The notes beneath the pieces are model-generated. The model was not told the DNA's origin. It saw nothing but the letters and a program-made list of their open reading frames with translations, and searched no databases. 64,000 nucleotides of DNA from Sphagnum magellanicum (lineage: Eukaryota; Streptophyta; Sphagnopsida; Sphagnales; Sphagnaceae), in contig CM038915.1 of the NCBI GenBank assembly GCA_021904315.1, positions 14,260,001 to 14,324,000 on the forward strand. Direction: 5' to 3'. A program made the position numbers and the translations under genes. Position 1 is the first letter of the stretch; each line of letters opens with the position of its first letter. Positions 47,851 to 59,353 of this stretch are shown here, in pieces.

Positions 47851-48097
47851 TGCCTTTTTGGCTTCTAGTTGCAGAGCATTTGTTTGTGGGTGGGTGGCTC
47901 AGTGGCTGATAATGTTTTATCATGTAATGTGTAGGGTAACAAATCATAGGGTAACAAATCATGTAATCCAGGCTGAGCTCTATAAACTATGTGTGCATAT
48001 GTGTGTGCTATGTCCTTTTTGCTACTCGCAATTTATCATTGGATTTCGTTGGTTTTAAATAGTGATTGTGTGTGCCCTTTTTTTTCAAATTTATTTA

Positions 48098-48278
48098 TTT
48101 TGTAAAATTGGCAAATTCTTACTTCTAAACCACACCAATGTTTTGCTGTAAAAAACCAGTGCTGTAATGATACATAGGGAGCAAATTTTCATATTTTGCA
48201 AAATTGGCAAACTCTTACAGTAAAACCACACAATATTTTGCTGTAAAAACCAGTGTTGTAATGGTATATAGGGAGCAA
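48098..48278. repeat. Tandem duplication, ~95-bp unit
   Basis: Two units share TTTTG.AAAATTGGCAAA, CTTAC, AAACCACAC, ATTTTGCTGTAAAAA, ACCAGTG.TGTAATG and ATAGGGAGCAA. Changes are few. Confidence 0.8.
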
Positions 48279-48284
48279 GCCTTG

Positions 48285-48600
48285 GTACATAATATTGGTA
48301 TGTAGACTGGTATGAAAGAACATACCAGTCTGGTATCACCCGGAGGCAATACCAGCCTTATTATACCAGTTCCAAATGGGTATGGACCTGAGACAATACC
48401 AGCCTAATACCAGGTTTATACCTACCTACCTACCTACCTCATACCAGCCAATAAATCAACCCCTTGGGCACAATACCAGTCCAATGCCAGGACTAGACCA
48501 ATATGAATAGTGTTAATATTGATCCAGACACCAGTATCTGGCTGGTACGAAAAAAAAAGTACTCAATACCAGTAGTACCCAACTGGTATGTGAAAGGGGA
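48285..48600. repeat. ACCAG/CTGGT-rich degenerate repeat
   Basis: ATACCAG, TACCAG or its complement CTGGTA occurs at least fifteen times in about 310 bases, including the palindrome ACCAGTCTGGT and a CCTACCTACCTACCTACC run at 48420. No ORF uses it. Confidence 0.65.
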
Positions 48601-49789
48601 AATCCATCACAAAGGCTTGTCAAATAGGTTCATCCAGCTAATGCACTCTGTTGTTATGGAATGTTGCTAAAAGAGTTCAAAGGTCGGTTCCGCGATGGTA
48701 ATGTTCAGGCTATATTATGCGCAATGGAATTGTCAAGCTCTGCCCAGTATGTTGGGTAAGGTGCAAGGCAAGAAGCCCATTAGGGCAAGCCAGACGACAC
48801 ACCCAACATAATGTGCAGGGTGAGGCCATTCCATGACATTAAGGTCTCTGGGGTTGGTGTCACATTCAAAGTTTTTGTTTTTTTTTTTAAAAATCATTTC
48901 CAAGAGACACATATTGGTCACAATTACAAGTGTATGATCATCAATGGAAGATTATGTCATATAATGTGGTCAAGAAACTGTCATAATCTGCCCACCCCAG
49001 ACTCAAATGCATTAGAGAGGTAACTAGAACACAGAATATTGCAATTCCTTGCCAAGAGCCAGTTCTGCACTTTGGAAGAGCATAAGCCACAACTAAAAGT
49101 CCTTTATACCGGGGAATGTGCTTCTAAGATGCATTCTGCCACCCTAGTTCGTTCTTAGAGCTTGAAAACCTGACCAGCCTTGCCTTATTGACTGACCGAC
49201 ATCCCACATCGGAAGCCATTTTGGTTGGTAGTGAAGTTTTGGCCATAAAATTTTATTGGTCATAATACCGTAGTACGTTGGCCATTTCAACACACATCCG
49301 TCGAATAATTAATTAATTTTGAAATTTTTATTTCAAAAAATGGAATATTTTTAAATATTCATTATATTATCTTTCACAATATTTTTTGATTTGGAAGAAA
49401 TAATTTTTGAAATTTTCAACAATTCTGAAAATAACATAATTAGTGTCGAATTGGCCAAGGTACTAGGGTATTAGAGTAAGTTGATCTTTGGGGTTGGGCT
49501 AAGTATGTACATATATACCAGTAATGTTTCGGGCGATTCTTGACTTTTACGAAGAACCATTAATTCTGGTTCTGGAATCAGCAGTTAACTTCCAGTTAAC
49601 CTGTGGTTAGCCCCTGATTCCAACCTTTTTTCCCCCCAAAAAAAAATAAAATAAAAATAAAATAAAAAAATATATATATATATATAATTCATTTTTAAAA
49701 ATCTGGTTCCACAATCAGGTCTGATTCTAGACCTGGTTTTTTTTTAAAAAAAGTTCTGGATCCAAACTTAGACCCAGTTCCAGCACCGA

Positions 49790-49822
<33 letters not shown>

Positions 49823-50290
49823 GTAAATTTACATTTACATTATTATTTACATTATTATTCTATTCTGCAAAGTTTCTGCACAGTTTAATGAGTTTTCCAA
49901 TTAGCCTTGTTGTGTGCAGAAGAAGACTGGGTAGGCAGCTGATTACTTTGTTCTCCTTACAACAATGTCTCAACAGATTTTGTCTGGAGAATAAATAAAT
50001 AAATAATAAAATAAAATAATAAAAATTAGATAAATATGTGCAGGAAAGAAAGAAAGAAAGAAAGGAAGGCAGTACCTACTTTAGCCAGTTGGAAATAATG
50101 TAAATACCAGCAAAAATAGCTGTAGCCCTTAGGGCAAAGAACATGGACATAACATGGGATGGGGGAGGAGAGGTGCCATTGATTTCTCTCCCAAATTCTC
50201 AACTCTGTTTTTCACAGGTATATTCTTCCTCTTGAAGGCTTTGGAAGTCTGATTATCATCATTTGTTCAAGCTCTTGCATTGCTTACACT
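48601..50290. other. Intergenic DNA with simple repeats, no gene seen
   Basis: Includes AAATAAAATAAA and (AT)n at 49645-49687, (ATT)n at 49790-49822, AATAAATAAATAA at 49990-50030 and (GAAA)n near 50045. A second copy of an AT-rich dispersed repeat (see 34811) lies at 49297-49455. No domain-bearing ORF. Confidence 0.5.
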
Positions 50291-50294
50291 AACA

Positions 50295-50648
50295 ACAAGG
50301 GGTGTGTCACTCACACCATGGCCTTGCCATTTTGCATTAAAAATTATCTTAATACAAAAGAAGGAAATTATGGAAATTCAAATATTTCACCATGCAAAAA
50401 AAAAAAATCTTCAAAAAAAAAAAACCCTCTAAAAAAACCGCAAATCCTTCAAGATATTATTATAACTCTATTATAACTAATCTCAAGTTTCAACACAAGC
50501 CAAAACATATCATCTTTCAAAAATCCTTGAATCAGAATAGACCTACTACTACTACCTAGGGGCCAAAATCCCTTGAGCTACTATACTGTACTCTATAATG
50601 AATCTAAACACACCACTATCCTTGCCTTGGTAGGCAATGCCAACAAAG
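50295..50648 (-). repeat. ~330-bp dispersed repeat, copy B (inverted)
   Basis: It reads as the reverse complement of the copy at 35900-36212: it begins CAAGGGGTGTGTCAC, contains TTCACCATGCAAAA, CAACACAAGCCAAAA and TTAGGGGCC-like blocks, and ends CCTTGGTAGGCAATGCCAACAAA. Confidence 0.75.
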
Positions 50649-52802
50649 CAGAATACCATTTTTTTTCCTACATGGATAATGGCACTATAAGATAACTTAC
50701 AATGGTGCATTCACACTTGATGTTACATTCAGTGTTAAAAATGAAAATCTAGATGGCATCCTAGGTGGCACCCAATGTTCAATGGACAATAGCTTCATGT
50801 TAAGTGAATGTTAGTTTAATGTAAAATTTTCATGGTAACTAGGTTTTAAGTCCTAAATAACTAGTATTATGGTGTTAAAGTGACTCGATGCTAGAGTCTC
50901 TAACATCAAGTGTGAACGCACCTAAAATAATCCTTCACAATTGAATGCAGTTAACAACACATATTATACACTAATGTCAAACTACAATAAACATAACAAA
51001 CACATAATTTTCATTTACAAATGGGATGAAAACCAAAACAATAATAATAATAATAATAAATTACCTCACAAATGTGTCTGAACCATGGCTCCGTCAAATA
51101 GGGCTTATTCAGCATGAATACATGTTATAATCGATGTAAAGTCTGGAACCATTTAATATTCAACCAATGGGGACTTTACAATTTAGGCAAAAATTTGTGT
51201 CACAATTTGAAACTTATTTTTAATGGATTTATTGCTTATAATGAAAATTTTAGAATGTGTTTTGGAATTTAAGACATAAAGTTTTGAAGTTTATAACACT
51301 TGAAGTCAGAAAATCAAGTTAAGAAAAATATCATATTAATTTTGTTATAAACATTTCATCAAATATCGTCACATTGTTTATCTAAATATCCAGATTGATG
51401 TTTTTCGAGAATAATCTTTAATATCGTAATAGTACAAGGGCAGCTTCAACATTAATCTGTCAAATAATTAAAAATTGAAAATTACATGTCAAAAAAGAAT
51501 ATTCTAAACATTCCTTTCCAATTAGGCATCAAGTTTTCATTAGCAATCATACATAAGATGGTTTAGCCAAATCTTACTACTAAAAATATGAAATTTTTAA
51601 AAAGACATTTTTCTGTATTTCCAGCTACCTACTGGAACTTAATCTAGAATTTGGAAATTCTTTTTCTATATTTTGGTGATCGAAAAAATCAAGAATTTTC
51701 ATTTTTTTTGTTTTTTAACTCCAAAAACAAACTAAATTTCAAATTCCACTAAGTGGTAAAAGTGTTGTAAATGATGGGTTTTATATGTAGGTAAGTATGT
51801 ATGTACTCAATTATTACACTTTATCTTTTCATGGGTAATTTATACCCTCCATATATCATGAAATAAATAAGCTTTTTCTTTTTTGGGCATCAAATGCCAT
51901 TTTTCAGTAAAACTTCACCACTTTCGAGAAACTAAAAAATTGAGAAAATAAATATAAAATCTCACTTGGTGTGACCTTGTTAAATTTTAATTCTATTTTT
52001 ATGTCAAATAGTGAGAAACTTGGAAAAAGCACGTGTTCTCTCAATGTAAAATGTGTTTTTTTTACCAAAAACTAACCATTTTTGCAAAATCAAAAAATTA
52101 GTAAAAAAACTAACCCAGAAAAAGGATTGGTTTGACCTTTTTTTCATGGTATTTAGTTTATTTCCAATGACAAAGATTACTCAAAACTCAATATCTCCTG
52201 CATTTGAGGTTTAAAAAATATGAAAATCCCCCCCCCCCAATAAATCCTACCCATTGAGCACTTTCCTTTCCAACAATATCAAAAGTGTCCCTTAATTTCC
52301 CTAAAAGCTTTAGTTTTAATTTTATGAGAAAATCTTCAATATTCAATAACTCTTACACCATAGGTCTAAACATTATGAAACCATCTCAATGCACCTCTAC
52401 TTGTCAAGGGCTTTCCAATAGTAGCAAGTGCACAACCAAAGTGTGCCAGTATGGTTTGGGAGATATGAAACTAGCAAACCAAACAAACAAGCTACTTTGC
52501 TAAAGAGATTGTGAGACTTGGGGAAAAAAAATGTCAAATGTGTTTTTTCAGCAAAAAGTTACAAAATATTTATATATTAAAAAGTAAAATTTTAATTTTA
52601 AAATAAAAAATAAAAATAATGGCCTGGTGTGACCATGTTTTGTTTCCAACTTTGTTAATGTGTAAATCCTAGTTTTATGTGAAATTAGTGGGGTGCAGAG
52701 GAATCTGCCAAAGCATGACTCTGAAATAATAAGAGTGGTATGCTGCATGGGGGGAGGAGTATCTCATGCAATAGCATGGCTGTACACAATAATAAGTTTT
52801 CC

Positions 52803-52840
<38 letters not shown>

Positions 52841-54340
52841 ATTTACAGTTGTGAGTTGTAGGGAGCCTTCCAATGGCAAGAGTGAACCAGCACCCACCAG
52901 CACACCATTCATTGGATATCCATCATGGATGACTTAGTTATGGATGAACCTCAACTGAGTTAGTATCTGGTTTCACCTTGGTAACCAATTGTGTAAGAAA
53001 TATGTATATCTCATATATATATATATATATAAGAAAATAGGTGAATACTAGGTAATTAGATGGTTTATATCAATTTTACAACATTGATATATGTATTTTT
53101 TAATATCAGATTGGTATGAATATGAATTTAGGTATCACCCAGTAGGGTGTAAATAAGGTTGAATATTTTTTAAATGGGTTGAATACGAATATGAAATTAG
53201 TTTCTGTTTTTTCTCTTTGAAATTCATATTGGGGTGTATGAACATTGGTATGGTATTGTTACTAAAAGATAGAGGTGAGAAAACTAAATACCCTCCTAAG
53301 CCTACTCTCCTTTTGAATTGGGAAGGAAAAAAATCCTCTACTTAAATCCCCAACTGACTTTCCCCTTTTGGAAAATAAAGCGAAACTAGTTGAGCAATAA
53401 GATTGTAACACTCTCTCACATAGCCACAAACATTGAAGAAAGGAAGGAAATAGTTGCATTCTAGGCACTCAATCCTTAACACCCTCCCTAGTGCCCCCAA
53501 AAGGCATACCCTTACCTAGCTCCGTCCACTACTTGCAACCTCGACTACTAGTATCAAAACACAATATAGTCACAAGCAAAACCTAGGTTGGTATCGTATG
53601 GTATGGAGGCAAGAAACCCTAACTTCATACTTGCCCTAATAAATATCTCATCTAAATCTACATAAACTTTCATACCAATTGAATAAAATTCTCTCATGCC
53701 ATTACTCACACCATTACCATATACCCAAGTTGGCTCATCTATATCAATACAACACTGATTTATAAATAGGGTAAGGGTTTGTCTTCATTACTTACCTACT
53801 AACAATCCACAACTAGGTTGTTAGTAAAAATAACCAAAATGGTTAATAAGCACGATAATAAGCAACTGAGCTAACCACAATGGTTAGCTAGGGAACCAGA
53901 ACAGAACAGAAAACCGCTTCTGGGGACATTTACCATCCATGATTCATGCATGGTGCAATGGTGGGTTCATTCTAGCCTTCTAGAGATGGGGAAGGCAGCA
54001 GCTGCAGCTGGTCCCCCCACTCCCTTCCCTTCCCTTCCCTTCCCCTCCCCTCCTCTTTTGCTTTAGACACAATGAGGCTGGCAAAGCAGGCTTTGAGGTT
54101 GGAAAGGTAAGGTTGTACCTCATTGAAGCCCCCCTTTACTTGTGAGGTGCAGAGTCTTATTCCCAGACACAATTTTTATTTTTTTCCCCCTTACATACGG
54201 CAAACAAGCAAAGCAAACATCCAGTTGGTTCAATAATTGAGCTTGAGAATTATTTCCGAATTATTGAACAACATAGGTAGGTAGGTAGGTAGGTAAGTAG
54301 GTAGGTAGGTTGATTACTAGGGACAATTACAATACTACTA
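50649..54340. other. AT-rich intergenic DNA, no gene seen
   Basis: Simple repeats include (GA)n at 52806-52839, (AT)n near 53013-53030 and CCCTTCCCTTCC at 54022-54050. ORFs up to about 75 codons have no recognisable domain. The CACGTG at 52030 is isolated. Confidence 0.5.
54274..54310. repeat. (TAGG)n microsatellite
   Basis: About nine TAGG/TAAG units in tandem, sitting about 35 bases before the third copy of the ~330-bp repeat. Confidence 0.9.
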
Positions 54341-54343
54341 ACT

Positions 54344-54665
54344 TTTTGGCCTGGTAGGCAAAGATATTATGTTTAGATTCGTTATAGAGTGTAGTAGCTT
54401 AATGGATATTGGCCCCTAGGTAATAATAATAATAATAGGTCTATTTTTATATGAAATTTTTTGCAAGATGATATTTTGGCTTGTGTTGAAACTTGAGATT
54501 AATTATAGAGTTATAATATTTTGAAAGATTTTGGTTTCTTTTAGAGTATTTTTGAAGATTATATTTTTGCATGGTGAAATATTTGAGTTTCCAAAATTCT
54601 TGGTTTGCCTTCAAGATGCTTTTTAATGTAAATGGCAAGGTCATAGTGTGACGTACCCCTTGTTT
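54344..54665 (+). repeat. ~330-bp dispersed repeat, copy C
   Basis: It begins TTTGGCCTGGTAGGCAAAGA and ends near GTGTGACGTACCCCTTG. It shares all internal blocks of copy A in the same order. Confidence 0.75.
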
Positions 54666-54752
54666 GTATTATGCTTGGTCAAGCAAAAGCCCAAACTCCT
54701 AGATTGCCTCTCCCCCCCAAAAGGCTAAGAAAAGATAACCAAGCTATACCAT

Positions 54753-54810
54753 CTCTCTCTCTAAGGTTTGTTGGCATTGGTAGGCAAGGCCAACAAACCT
54801 TTAGAGAGAG
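54753..54810. repeat. Inverted repeat at the start of copy D
   Basis: The arms CTCTCTCTAAGGTTTGTTGG and CCAACAAACCTTTAGAGAGAG are almost perfect complements around a 15-base centre, so the DNA or RNA could fold into a stable hairpin. Confidence 0.85.
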
Positions 54811-55102
54811 ATTGTGTTTAGATTCATTGTAGAGTATAGTAACTTAAGGGATTTTGGCCCCTAAATAATAGGTATATTTTCATATGAGGATTTTTGAAAG
54901 ATGATATTTTGGCTTGTGTTGAAACTTGAGATTAGTTATAATAGAGTTATAATAATATCTTGAAGGATTTTGGTTTCTTTTGGAGGATTTTGTGACGGTC
55001 ATATTTATGCATGGTGAATTATTTGAGTTTCCATAATCCTTCTTTTGCCTTAAAATACTTTTTTCATGTAAATGGCAAGGCCATAGTGTGACACACCCCT
55101 TG
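54766..55102 (+). repeat. ~330-bp dispersed repeat, copy D
   Basis: It begins TTTGTTGGCATTGGTAGGCAA and ends GTGTGACACACCCCTTG. It is about 100 bases downstream of copy C in the same orientation. Confidence 0.75.
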
Positions 55103-55205
55103 ATATTAGACTTTGAGAGAACAAAAAAAAATGATCACATATTATTACCATATGAGAGTTTTTGATTGGTTATGTACTTTATAAGGGACCCCGGTTATGT
55201 CCCGG

Positions 55206-55260
55206 TCCACCTAGGAATGGGTAGAGCCCAATAGGGCCCGACACCATTCCGTCAGGTGGA
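55206..55260. repeat. Inverted repeat TCCACCT-GGAATGG / CCATTCC-AGGTGGA
   Basis: Seven-base arms TCCACCT and AGGTGGA pair, as do GGAATGG and CCATTCC just inside them, around a 23-base GC-rich centre. The surrounding 55180-55340 block is GC-richer than its neighbours. Confidence 0.8.
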
Positions 55261-55339
55261 AATGGGTTCCTACCATGGTATGTTCCAGAGTATACCTAAC
55301 CAGTGTTCCCCATCATTGATCAATATTGAACCAAAAGTG

Positions 55340-55655
55340 GAACCAGGGATGATGATGTGAGTGCCAGGATAATAAAATTAGAAAATTATTTTATAATATT
55401 CTAGGATTTGGTAAGGTTATTTTCTGCACAAAACTTGCATTATTACATTCTGGAATGCCCACAATCAAATTGCACTGCATTTCGGAATGCCTTTTTTTTT
55501 CCACACAAAAGGTTATTTGCTCATGACACTTTGTGTGAGGTAAACTTTGTGGTTTCATCCATTACAATGTACAATATGTGGTGTTTATTATGACATATAT
55601 TACATTAAAATTATAATTTGACATTGAGTTATGGCATATAATGATTAGTAGGTTT
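55340..55655. other. AT-rich intergenic DNA, no gene seen
   Basis: One ORF of 61 codons (55408-55593) has no recognisable domain. Confidence 0.45.
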
Positions 55656-55659
55656 TGGG

Positions 55660-56400
55660 TCACGACTCACCATTTTGATGATTCGGTTGATTTCATCTAG
55701 CTTGTAAATCCCATGAACTCGTTTCTTCAGACCCAAGCATCAAATGCTCACTACATTTTTTGGCATGTTCCTTCCACAATAATTGCATGTCCTCATGAGT
55801 AAGAACAATAAATGTTTTTTAATCACCTTCAAAGGATGTTCTAAGTTTTAAGATCTGTTGTTCAATTTTTGTTTTCGGCCTAAGTTATAAGCTTTGTAAA
55901 TGGATGAAAGAACTATGAGAAGATAAGCTTCTCGTTGACTAGTTGAATTTGGTCACCATTTGATGAATTGGATGATTTTATCTCGCTTCTAAATCATATT
56001 TTTTGCCAAGCTTGTTGGTCTCTAGATGGATGTCCAACCATTAGATGCCCACTCAATTGATAAGAACTTATCAAATGTCGACTTCCAAAACACTTATGTG
56101 CTTATTAATAAGAAGCAAGCTCAATGTTCCTACATGTGTTGTTCAATGCTTGTTTTCAATAAGTGGTGACAGAAAATGAAAGTCCTATCAAAAGACAAAA
56201 TATTTTTTCCTTGATCAAGTGATTTTGACCATCACTTGACGGTTTGGATGATTTTATGTTTAGCTTATAAAATCACATGTTTGCACAACACCCAAGCATC
56301 AAAATGCCCACTAAATTTGGCCATGTTACTTCGATGACACTTAAGTGCTTGATAATACACGTGTTGTTTAACTCTTGATTTTGCCCACCAAGTTTGTTAG
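55660..56400. repeat. Three diverged tandem units, ~270 bp each
   Basis: Each unit contains GATGATT(T)GG..GATTTTAT or ATTTCATC, then CTTGTAAATC/CTTATAAAATC, CCCAAGCATCAAA or a related block, TGCCCACTAAA, and later TTGTTCAA..TTGTTTTC. Divergence is high. The array runs directly into the telomere-like region. Confidence 0.5.
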
Positions 56401-56439
56401 ATTCTCAACTTGAATTTGAACCCAGATATGTATGATGTG

Positions 56440-57345
56440 ACAACAGGGGGCCTTAAACCCTAAAAGCTTAAACCCCAATTATTGGGATGTGTGTATGTGA
56501 CAAGGGCTAGACCGTAAACCCTAAACCTCAATGATGTGTGTGTATTTAGGGGTCATATTATGTGATGTGGGGACCCTTAAACCCTATTCTACATGTGTAT
56601 TTGGGGTGTGTAGTATGCAATGCAGGACCCTTAAACCCTGAACCCTCCATTCCAATTATGAGATGTGACATGGGGACCCTAAACCCCAATTATGGTAAAT
56701 GTATTATGTGAGATGGGGACCCTTAAACCCTAAACTTTAAACTGCAACTATGTGTGTGCATTTTTAGTTCCATGCATAACTCCTTCTGCATAAAACCCTC
56801 AAACCCCAATTATAATTTTTTTACTATACAACATGGGTACCCTTAAACCCTAAACTCCAATTATGAAATGTGCATTATGTGACCTAAGGATCCTTAAACC
56901 TTTAAACCCCAATTATGAAATTTGTATTATGCATGGGTGTTTGGGTTCCAATGCAAAGACCCAAAACCCTAAACACAAATAATTAGTTGTGTAACTTTTA
57001 TGTGACATGGGGATCCTTAACCTTAGTAAATCTGTGTTATGCATGGGTATTTGGGTTCCAATGCATAGACCCTAAACCCCAATTAATGAGGTGTGTATTA
57101 TGTGACACGGGGATCCTTAAACCCTAATTATCCGTGAGTATTTGGGGTGCCATGCATAGTTCCTTTCTGCATGAACCCTAAACCCTAAACCCCAATTTAT
57201 GCATGAGTATTTGGGGTGCGATGCATAGTCCCTTTCTGCATGAACACTTAACCCTAAACCCCAATTATGCATGAGTATTTGGGGTCCCATGCATAATTCC
57301 TTTCTCCATAAACCCTGAACTGTAAACCCCAATCATACGTCTGTG
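56440..57345. repeat. Degenerate interstitial telomere-like array (CCCTAAA words)
   Basis: Over about 900 bases, CCTTAAACCCTAAA, AAACCCCAATTATG and CATGAGTATTTGGGGT blocks recur roughly a dozen times at spacings of about 60-90 bases. CCCTAAA is the plant telomere repeat, but here it is embedded in a longer higher-order unit rather than in pure tandem. Confidence 0.7.
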
Positions 57346-58110
57346 TTCACTGTTAGGGGTCCCACCCAGAATTCATTTCTGCATTGGGGACAGGAAGAAG
57401 AAGCTGCCATTGGGCTGTTGTTGCTGGCGATATGATGATGGTGATGGTGCTCTCGTCTTTTGTCGCACTGCTGCTAGTAGCTAGCTATCATAATAATTTT
57501 GGGTTTCTCTCACACCATTACCATGTTGATTACCTGGCTCCTATTGAAACGTCTTCTTCTCTTTTGTCTTTTGTGATTACCAATACCAAATCAGGGACTG
57601 GTGGAACCTCAAGTCTCTGATGTGAAAACCTGGCTGGTGGACATGCATTTGGATTCAATCGAACAGAGGCATGTGTGTTTTTGTGCATGTGCTTTGATGC
57701 TTCCCACTTATGGGTGCTCTTCACCTTATTAGCAAATTACGTTTCGTCTACGAAAATGCAACTCAATCAGGAAGTTTCTTAAAAGGAATTGTCATTTGCG
57801 CCGATCTTCCACCAATTTTAGAAAAGCATTCGCAGTTACGCCGGCGAGAGAGAGAGAGAGAGAGAGAGGTTCTGAAAGGAAGAGAGAGAGAGAGACATAA
57901 CCCCCCCCCAGTCTTTATTTGTCAAAGAGCAAAAACTTCCACCAAATGAGGAGAATTGCAACAACAACAAATTTATTATATGCATACTCTTGAAATACGC
58001 TGACAAGGAGCAAAAAGCTTCCACCGAATGAGGGAGGAGGAGAATTGCAACAAACGAACCACAACAACAAATTCTATTTCTGCTCTTGAAATAAGCTGAC
58101 AAACATACCA
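57346..58110. other. Short-repeat DNA, no secure gene
   Basis: An ORF of 78 codons (57384-57620) has one hydrophobic stretch but no recognised family and no splice partner, so I leave it uncalled. (GA)n tracts lie at 57846-57868 and 57883-57894. A diverged tandem pair of about 100 bases (AATTGCAACAA, AGCAAAAAGCTTCCACC, CTCTTGAAATA.GCTGACAA) spans roughly 57925-58105. Confidence 0.45.
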
Positions 58111-58111
58111 A

Positions 58112-58220
58112 ATCAAGCTCCATAAAAGGTGCCGAACAAACCAAGCTTGATTACCATATCAAGCTCCATAAAAGGTGCCGAACAAACCAAGCTTGATTAC
58201 CATATCAAGCTCCATAAAAA
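58112..58220. repeat. Perfect 46-bp tandem repeat, ~2.4 copies
   Basis: Units start at 58112, 58158 and 58204 with ATCAAGCTCCATAAAA and continue with GGTGCCGAACAAACC and AAGCTTGATTACCAT. The first two copies are identical over the full 46 bases. Confidence 0.9.
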
Positions 58221-59170
58221 CGGGCTCGCGTGGGTTGGTACCAAACCATGTGCAAATCACAGATTTATTCGTAAATCTCTCTCCCCGAAAACAAAGCGGC
58301 TGATGAAAAACAAGAACAACCTCATTCAGTCCTACACGCACGCAAGCAACCAAGCAAGCCGCGGCGAAGAAGAGCTTGCTTGTCTTTCCACAACTGGAAC
58401 TCTGCAGCACAAGACGCAAAACCCTAGAGTAGATCTCTACGTATTTATACGTATATACGTATGTAGAAAGGATACGCGCACGTCGTCTTACCCGTGGGCA
58501 AATAATGCGCTCAACTGCGCGCCGCGTAGTTTAGTCTTGAGCTGCTGCTGCTGCTGTTTGGCAATGGTCTCCTTTCTTCCCCTTCTTCTCTTTCTTTCCC
58601 GTATCTCTTTTTCTCTTTCTCTTTTCTCCTTTTTGATGAATTTCTTAGAAAAAGATTTTTTTACCCAAGCCATTCTCATTTTTTCCAATTTTTTCATTAT
58701 GAAAAAGTGACGAATTCTGGTTGCAAAAATACATTGTAATTTGTATACTAAATTTTTATTTTTATTTTCCAAATTTCCTCACAAATTCTTTATAGAGAAA
58801 ATAACCCAAAAAATAGCCACCAAAAAGATCAAATCACTGTGGTGGGAAACGCTAGTTAGATTGGTTTGTAACACTAAACAACATTCTAAGGTAATTTCAA
58901 AATCAAGAGTTTTGGCCTAAACCCTAATTTTCAAGCTTGTGCCCTCATGCTATGACCCTCAAATTAGGGGAGGCCCTTGGGGAGGAGGCCTTCCCCTATA
59001 CTTTATAGCCCTAATTAAAATTTCTATTTGTTGAAGGAAGCCAGCTGAACCTCAAAAGGGCCCCTTGACAAGATGACACATGACACCTTATGGTTTCTAA
59101 GGTGTCCTCTTATAACTAGGTTCAACAGTTGATGAATAAGTATGCAAAGTACACCTTATGTTGTCTTTTT

Positions 59171-59270
59171 GTAATAGTAGCCCAATGGTTGGGACAATAA
59201 CCTATTAATCACAAGTTGAGAGTTCAATTCTCAACAATCTTGGCAAATATCAATAAAGTTGTTTTTATTT
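59171..59270 (+). repeat. tRNA-like SINE candidate with A-box and B-box
   Basis: TAGCCCAATGGTTGG (59178-59192) resembles the RNA polymerase III A-box (TRGCNNARTNGG), and GAGTTCAATTCTC (from about 59220) resembles the B-box (GGTTCRANTCC). Their spacing of about 40 bases suits a tRNA-derived promoter. No full tRNA cloverleaf is present, and the 3' part runs into T-rich DNA, as in a SINE. Only this one copy was found in the window. Confidence 0.4.
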
Positions 59271-59353
59271 TCAGCTAGAATTTTTGCGAATTGTTTTGTG
59301 CCTAACATCAATCATAGGTTTGGTATACTTGCTAACTTAAATAGTTGCCTAGG

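Noticed and set aside
57384..57620. 78-codon ORF with a hydrophobic stretch
   Set aside because: No family resemblance, no conserved start region and no neighbouring exon; likely chance.
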